A stretch of DNA of 9,419 nucleotides from JANXQE01 sp035651635 (lineage in GTDB: Bacteria > Verrucomicrobiota > Verrucomicrobiia > Limisphaerales > UBA8199). The stretch covers positions 1 to 9,419 of the forward strand of contig DASRFK010000271.1 in NCBI GenBank assembly GCA_035651635.1, in the 5' to 3' direction. The position numbers and the translations under genes are program-made. The notes beneath the pieces are model-generated. The model did no database searches and was not told the DNA's origin. It was given only the letters and a program-made list of their open reading frames with translations. Position 1 is the first letter of the stretch. Every line of letters begins with the position of its first letter. Of the stretch, positions 5,954-9,419 are shown one piece after another.

Positions 5954-6496
5954 ATGCTCAAGCCGTGGAAGAAGGTCAGCTCGCAGCCGTTGGGCGATTA
6001 TCGAATCTTTAAATTGCGCTCCGAGCGCGCTCTTTCGCCTCGCACCGGCAAGGAGCATGATTTTCTGGTCCTGGATTCGGTCAATTGGGTGAATGTCATT
6101 GCCATTACGCCCGACCAGCAGTTGGTGATGATCGATCAATTCCGGCACGGATCGCAGACGGTGGAGCTGGAGATCCCGGGCGGCATGATCGACCCTCACG
6201 ACCCAGGTCCCGAGGCGGCCGCGGTTCGCGAATTGCGCGAAGAGACCGGCTACGCCGGAGACAACCCGCGGATCATCGGCAAAGTCTTTCCCAATCCCGC
6301 CATTATGAGCAATACCTGCTTTACCGTGCTGATTGAGAATTGCCGATGCATCCATCCGGTTGAATTTGATCACGGCGAGGATTTGCTCACCCGGTTGATC
6401 CCGATTGCTGAAATTCCGGAACTCGTGCGGCAATTCAAAATTCAGCACGCCCTCGTCGTGGCTGGTCTCTATTATTTCGAGCTATCGCGGCGCTAA
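5954..6496 (+). CDS. Nudix hydrolase, ADP-ribose pyrophosphatase-like
   Basis: Hydrolyses a nucleoside diphosphate linked to another group; by resemblance, ADP-ribose or a nucleotide sugar is likely. It has 180 residues, the usual length. The Nudix box runs from about G76 to Y100 (GGMIDPHDPGPEAAAVRELREETGY). The metal-binding RELREE core (R92, E93, E96, E97) and G99 are intact. The first half is slightly atypical: Asp stands where the canonical first Glu is, and there is one extra residue before the RE, a variant I believe is common in this subfamily. The N-terminal part (VSSQPLGDYRIFKLRSERALSP) and IDQFRHG before the box fit the NudF/ADPRase fold. The start at 5954 follows the small upstream gene by 5 bases. 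Downstream it converges on the coiled-coil gene across a repeat-filled gap. Confidence 0.88.
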   Translation: MLKPWKKVSSQPLGDYRIFKLRSERALSPRTGKEHDFLVLDSVNWVNVIAITPDQQLVMIDQFRHGSQTVELEIPGGMIDPHDPGPEAAAVRELREETGYAGDNPRIIGKVFPNPAIMSNTCFTVLIENCRCIHPVEFDHGEDLLTRLIPIAEIPELVRQFKIQHALVVAGLYYFELSRR

Positions 6497-6536
6497 CTCA
6501 GCAAAAGCCGGTTGCAAAAGCGCTCGGAGATCAGGG

Positions 6537-6557
6537 ATTTGCCATTTGCGATTTGCA
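6537..6557. repeat. Three-copy heptamer array (ATTTGC family)
   Basis: ATTTGCC, ATTTGCG and ATTTGCA stand head to tail at 6537-6543, 6544-6550 and 6551-6557. It is the first of three period-7 blocks in the convergent gap between the Nudix gene and the coiled-coil gene. Confidence 0.6.
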
Positions 6558-6598
6558 TCCAGTGAAGGTAGCGGTGGCGTTCCTCGATGGTCGCCGCC

Positions 6599-6647
6599 GA
6601 GTTACAGGTCATAGGTTGCAGGTTGCAGGTTACAAGTTGCTGGTTGA
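6599..6647. repeat. Seven-copy degenerate heptamer array (AGGTTGC family)
   Basis: Reading in register from 6599: GAGTTAC, AGGTCAT, AGGTTGC, AGGTTGC, AGGTTAC, AAGTTGC, TGGTTGA. The core GTT is kept in nearly every unit. It is the second period-7 block in this gap, unrelated in sequence to the first. Confidence 0.75.
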
Positions 6648-6680
6648 AAGCCTTGAGATTCAAAAGGGGAATATATCGGG

Positions 6681-6726
6681 TTTCGGACTTCGGACTTCTT
6701 TCAGATTTCGGGCTTCGGCCTTCGAG
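6681..6726. repeat. Interrupted heptamer array (CTTCGGA family)
   Basis: TTTCGGA, CTTCGGA and CTTCTTT at 6681-6701, then CAGA, then TTTCGGG, CTTCGGC and CTTCGAG at 6706-6726. On the minus strand it reads as CCGAAGT-like units, which translate to SPKSERSPKSE-type peptides in a spurious frame. It is the third period-7 block, 30 bases before the stop of the coiled-coil gene. Confidence 0.7.
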
Positions 6727-6755
6727 CCTGGCGTAACCGGCCTTCACCAACGTGG

Positions 6756-7040
6756 CTACTTCGCGCCTTCTGCCCGCACTTTCTCTTTTTTCTCCTCGAA
6801 GTCGGCGCGGAGCGATTTGCGATCGCTGACCAATTGTTTCTCCAGTTGGGCCATGGCCTCAGCGTCCCCTTTGTCCACCGCTTTGGCGATCTCTTCCTGA
6901 AGGAACAATTCACGCTCGGCAATCTTGGCGGCGCACTGAGATTCCAGATCGGCAATGCGCCGTTTTTGCTCATCGCTCAGTTTGACGGTGGGGGAGCCTT
7001 TGCTGAGCCGTTCCATCGCGAGTTCGTAGGCTGTTTTCAT
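6756..7040 (-). CDS. Small coiled-coil protein of unknown function, 94 residues
   Basis: I cannot name the family. The product starts MKTAYELAMERLSKGSPTVKLSDEQKRR and then forms one long charged helix (Glu, Lys, Gln, Ala and Arg dominate, with heptad-like Leu/Ile/Ala spacing) ending KKEKVRAEGAK. It is therefore a probable coiled coil, without signal peptide or membrane segment, and presumably cytoplasmic. Cys36 is the only cysteine. The ATG at 7040 is the natural start because MKTAYELAMERL is already a good amphipathic helix; the bases upstream are not purine-rich, so the ribosome binding site is weak. It lies downstream of the TPR gene on the same strand, but a large inverted repeat in the 146-base gap probably separates the transcripts. 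The protein-like composition makes a real gene likely. Confidence 0.7.
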   Translation of the reverse strand: MKTAYELAMERLSKGSPTVKLSDEQKRRIADLESQCAAKIAERELFLQEEIAKAVDKGDAEAMAQLEKQLVSDRKSLRADFEEKKEKVRAEGAK

Positions 7041-7115
7041 CGGAGATTAGCAGAGAACAATTATCGAGTTCCGTCAAGACTTGGAACCAACCTAACGGGT
7101 CAGTGGCGGCGGGGC

Positions 7116-7179
7116 CTTGGGGTCAGTTCGCACTTTTTCCCGCCGGCAACCCCGGAAAAAGTGTCGCACTGACCCCAAG
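7116..7179. repeat. Large imperfect inverted repeat, REP-like
   Basis: The left arm (7116-7140, CTTGGGGTCAGT ... CACTTTTTCC) and the reverse complement of the right arm (7154-7179) match except for one substitution and one missing base in the middle (TTCG against GCGA). The loop is 13 bases. A shorter copy of the head, GGGTCAGTGGCG, occurs at 7098-7109. The arms resemble the GGGGTCAGTGCGACACTTTT palindromes I recall beside IS200-like/RAYT transposases, but no such gene is in the window. The element begins 8 bases past the TPR gene stop, so it could also serve as its transcription end or mRNA stabiliser. Confidence 0.7.
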
Positions 7180-7186
7180 TGAAGGA

Positions 7187-7654
7187 TTACGAACGGTCGC
7201 CCGAACCGGGTTTCTTCTTCCAAGGCATGTCGGGGAACTTGCCTGGTAATTTCAGGGGCTCCATTTTTGGTTTGGCCATCTGCAGCTCCGGGTCTGCGGG
7301 CCCCGACGCCGGGCTTGCCTGGTTTTGTTGCTGAGCATCGGTCCGCCAGGAGGAGATGCGGGCCTGCAGGCCGTGGTGCTCGGCCACCGGCTTGTTTCCG
7401 GCCTTCATGTAGAACAGGGACAAATTGGTATGAACCAATTGCTCGTGTGGTTTGAGTTTCTCGGCTTTATGCCCTTCAGCAATGGCGGCCGCATAATCAC
7501 CCAGCCGGTAATGGGCCATCCCGAGCGCCAGTTGCGCATCGAAATGGCCCGGATCTTCTGAGAGAATCCGCTTCAACTTGGCGATCGCCTCAGCGTAGTT
7601 GCCGGTGCTGAAGTCGAACATGGCATCGTCGTACTGGTCCTGGAGCGTGGACAT
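7187..7654 (-). CDS. TPR-repeat protein
   Basis: Protein of 155 residues likely to act as a protein-binding scaffold in the cytoplasm; no partner is apparent. About three tetratricopeptide repeats fill the N-terminal 95 residues: DAMFDFSTGNYAEAIAKLKR, then DAQLALGMAHYRLGDYAAAI, then VHTNLSLFYMKAGNKPVAEH. They show the usual Gly/Ala/Tyr positions of TPR helices. The C-terminal 50 residues are Pro-, Lys- and Gln-rich and probably disordered (ASPASGPADPELQMAKPKM and onward, ending KKKPGSGDRS). There is no signal peptide. The ATG at 7654 is preferred to an upstream TTG at 7678; neither has a clear Shine-Dalgarno sequence. The gene is divergent from the HAD phosphatase across 58 bases, so the two promoters overlap or are back to back. 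Confidence 0.82.
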   Translation of the reverse strand: MSTLQDQYDDAMFDFSTGNYAEAIAKLKRILSEDPGHFDAQLALGMAHYRLGDYAAAIAEGHKAEKLKPHEQLVHTNLSLFYMKAGNKPVAEHHGLQARISSWRTDAQQQNQASPASGPADPELQMAKPKMEPLKLPGKFPDMPWKKKPGSGDRS

Positions 7655-7712
7655 AAATTTTTGACAATCGGCACTCAAGACGGATCATGTCTCCGCAAAC
7701 GAGGCATACATA

Positions 7713-8495
7713 ATGTCGACGCCCATCAAGCTCATTTCAACCGATTTCGACGGCACCCTGTTCGCCGAATTCGAAAGCCCGCCCATTCCGCCTGAGTTGC
7801 TGCGCCTGATCGGCCAATTGCGCGAGCAGGGCGCCAAATGGGTGATCAACACCGGACGCGAAATGTCCAGCCTCATGGAATCACTCGCCCGCGCCGGAGT
7901 CGAGGTCGAACCGGATTACCTGGTCCTGGTCGAGCGAGAAATCCACCGCCACGACCGGTCCCTTTATCTGCCGCTCGAAGATTGGAATGCGGCCTGCACG
8001 CGGACCCATGCCGACCTGTTTGCCGTGATCGAACCGTCCCTGCCACGTCTAATCGCTTCCATCAACCAGCGCTTTCACGCCAGCATTTATGAAGATGCCT
8101 ATTCGCCTCTGTGCCTCATTGCCCGAGACAACGAACAGATGGATGGCATCCACGCGCAGTTGGATGAATTCTGCCAAAGCTTTCCCAATCTCACGGTGGT
8201 CCGCAATGACGTCTATGCCCGCTTTAGCCACCGGGACTATAATAAAGGCTCGGCGCTCGGAGAAATCGCGCGCCGCCTGGGCATCCCTTCCGCACAGGTG
8301 CTGGCCGTGGGCGATCACTTGAACGATTTGCCCATGCTTTCGCGGCAATACGCCGCCTTCCTCGCGGCTCCGTCCAATGCGATTCCCTTGGTGAAAGAAA
8401 CGGTGCGCCGGGCCGGCGGCTACCTCAGTCCGCACCCGCACGGGCACGGGGTGGCTGATGCAATTAAATATTATGCTGCGCCAGCAGGGCGCTGA
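7713..8495 (+). CDS. HAD-superfamily (type IIB, Cof-like) sugar-phosphate phosphatase
   Basis: Cytoplasmic phosphatase of 260 residues, the normal length for Cof-type HADs. Motif I is DFDGT with nucleophile Asp11 and acid/base Asp13. Motif II is INTGRE (Thr47). Motif III is YNKGSAL with Lys178. Motif IV is GDHLNDLPML with Asp201, Asn204 and Asp205. The residues between motifs II and III form the C2 cap that sets specificity; KGSAL/GDxxND also fits sucrose- and trehalose-phosphate phosphatase relatives, so a sugar phosphate is the likely substrate, but which one is unknown. The ATG at 7713 has GAGG at 7701-7704, the best ribosome binding site in the window. It is divergent from the TPR gene and followed by a 237-base gap before the oxidoreductase gene. 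Confidence 0.88.
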   Translation: MSTPIKLISTDFDGTLFAEFESPPIPPELLRLIGQLREQGAKWVINTGREMSSLMESLARAGVEVEPDYLVLVEREIHRHDRSLYLPLEDWNAACTRTHADLFAVIEPSLPRLIASINQRFHASIYEDAYSPLCLIARDNEQMDGIHAQLDEFCQSFPNLTVVRNDVYARFSHRDYNKGSALGEIARRLGIPSAQVLAVGDHLNDLPMLSRQYAAFLAAPSNAIPLVKETVRRAGGYLSPHPHGHGVADAIKYYAAPAGR

Positions 8496-8623
8496 ATATT
8501 CAAGTTTATTAATGGCCGAACCCGGATTAAGGGATTTAATGGACATATTTTGGCTTCGAAAGGCCAAGTAAATCTGAGTCACAAGACGTTGAACATCAGA
8601 AGCATGTGGAGGTCCATTAGAAA

Positions 8624-8651
8624 TTGACACACCCGGCCGCAATGATAGAGT
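8624..8651 (+). promoter_or_regulatory. Candidate sigma70-type promoter for the oxidoreductase gene
   Basis: A perfect -35 box TTGACA at 8624-8629 is followed after 16 bases by TAGAGT at 8646-8651, which keeps four of six -10 positions. A second AT-rich string, TATAAC at 8654-8659, has too long a spacer. The start codon of the downstream gene lies about 80 bases on, leaving a leader with no obvious structure. Confidence 0.35.
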
Positions 8652-8732
8652 TTTATAACGACGGTAATACGGGCTCATTAAGGGCCGCGTCGAATCCGGG
8701 ACAGTTTATCTTTTTGAAACAGGCCTTTGATC

Positions 8733-9419
8733 ATGAACGAACCAACGTCTCCCGCCCAAACTAATGGCAGCCCAGCCAAGGTTTCCACCATTAAGGAAGC
8801 GGTCATCCGAATTGCCGGCAACTCGCAAGACGGCATTCAAGCCATCGGCGGTTTTTTAGCGCGCCTGGCCGGACGCAGCGAGCAGGAAGTCATGACTTTC
8901 ATGACGATTCCCTCGACCATTTCCGGGGGCCCTTCGATCTTCCAGGTGCGCATCGGCTCGGGAGAAGTGGCCAGTGCGGGGGATGAAGCGGACCTGTTGC
9001 TGGCATTTTATCAGCACTCATACGAAGAACACATCGGTTCTTTGAGAAAGGGCGGCACGGTGTTGTATGATACTGACCACGTCGAACCCAAAGCCGAGTG
9101 GCAGGGCGAATACCATCATCTTGGCATTCCCATCTCGAGTCTGACCATCGAGGCGATTGGCGGCACAGCCAAAGACAAAGGCAAAAACATTTTTGCGCTC
9201 GGTCTGCTGGCCAAAATGTTCGACCTGAATGTTCCCAAGCTCGAAGCGCTGATCGCCGAACGCTTTGGCGGCAAAGATCCCAGTATCTTGAACAATGCCC
9301 TGGCGGCGTTTCATGGAGGCTACAGCCACTCGCTCGGCCACGTGCTCGAGACTTTTAAGTTCGTTGAAAGCCGAAGCAAAAACGGACAGCAGGTGGTCAT
9401 GAACGGCAACGAGGCGCTC
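8733..9419 (+). CDS. 2-oxoacid:ferredoxin oxidoreductase, fused gamma-alpha subunit (KorA-like), partial
   Basis: Oxidises a 2-oxoacid (probably 2-oxoglutarate) to the acyl-CoA with reduction of ferredoxin, together with a thiamine-diphosphate beta subunit expected just downstream. The frame is open for 229 codons from ATG 8733 to the window end with no stop, so most of the alpha (pyrimidine-binding) domain is missing. After about 20 flexible residues comes the gamma domain: EAVIRIAGNSQDGIQAIGGF, IPSTISGGPSIFQVRIGSGE, GDEADLLLAFYQHSYEEHIGSLRKGGTVLYDTD, and the GKNIFALGLLAKMFDLN region. Gamma placed before alpha in one chain is the usual form in the KorA-type 2-oxoacid:acceptor oxidoreductase alpha family. 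AGG at 8721-8723 is a modest ribosome binding site. The family is clear; the substrate is inferred. Confidence 0.88.
   Translation, partial: MNEPTSPAQTNGSPAKVSTIKEAVIRIAGNSQDGIQAIGGFLARLAGRSEQEVMTFMTIPSTISGGPSIFQVRIGSGEVASAGDEADLLLAFYQHSYEEHIGSLRKGGTVLYDTDHVEPKAEWQGEYHHLGIPISSLTIEAIGGTAKDKGKNIFALGLLAKMFDLNVPKLEALIAERFGGKDPSILNNALAAFHGGYSHSLGHVLETFKFVESRSKNGQQVVMNGNEAL

Noticed and set aside
5095..5961. 288-residue minus-strand open frame
   Set aside because: It is antisense to the second cyclophilin and the small gene, with no recognisable domain.
6493..6750. 85-residue minus-strand open frame from a TTG start
   Set aside because: Its first half is translation of the heptamer arrays (SPKSERSPKSE-like), so it is not called as a gene; only its tail is flagged as a possible remnant.
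8549..8568. TTGGC/GCCAA hairpin as a terminator for the HAD gene
   Set aside because: The stem is only 5 bp and no T-tract follows.
8512..8571. 19-codon ORF after the HAD gene
   Set aside because: Too short, with no ribosome binding site or protein-like pattern.
8049..8678. 209-residue minus-strand open frame over the HAD gene 3' half
   Set aside because: It is antisense to a well-supported HAD gene whose catalytic motifs III and IV lie there, so it is a shadow frame.

Overview
The window looks like a chromosomal stretch from a moderately GC-rich Gram-negative bacterium. The best guess is Verrucomicrobiota, of the Pedosphaera/Limisphaerales kind. This rests on the style of the intergenic repeats (hairpin elements headed by TTTGGAGT, and heptamer-periodic low-complexity arrays) and on the type of small lineage-style hypothetical proteins. 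The assignment is recalled from general knowledge and was not tested by any search. No rRNA, tRNA, CRISPR array, phage gene or intact transposase gene was seen.

Layout. Positions 1-2373 (minus strand) hold the front part of an exporter operon: a HlyD/YbhG-type membrane fusion protein followed by a double-ATPase ABC protein that runs off the left edge. The membrane permeases would be expected beyond that edge. Positions 2588-3517 (minus) encode a PfkB-family hexose-phosphate kinase. Positions 3652-4116 (minus) encode a small exported Spy/CpxP-like LTXXQ protein, which has a clear intrinsic terminator after it. A 348-base divergent intergenic region full of hairpin repeats separates it from two tandem cyclophilin peptidyl-prolyl isomerases on the plus strand, one with a signal peptide and one without. 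A 64-residue unknown protein and a Nudix hydrolase follow, almost abutting. After a convergent gap carrying three period-7 repeat arrays come two minus-strand genes: a 94-residue coiled-coil protein and a TPR protein. A large inverted repeat of the REP type lies between them. A HAD-IIB phosphatase is divergent from the TPR gene. At the right edge is the 5' part of a 2-oxoacid:ferredoxin oxidoreductase alpha subunit with the gamma domain fused in front.

Functionally this is a mix of housekeeping and envelope genes (export, periplasmic or cytosolic folding, sugar-phosphate metabolism, nucleotide-sugar clean-up, central carbon metabolism) and not one pathway. I do not see a convincing new multi-gene system. 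The most unusual material is intergenic: the modular hairpin repeats sharing a TTTGGAGT head, the heptamer arrays and the large inverted repeat. The tandem secreted/cytosolic cyclophilin pair is the most notable coding arrangement.
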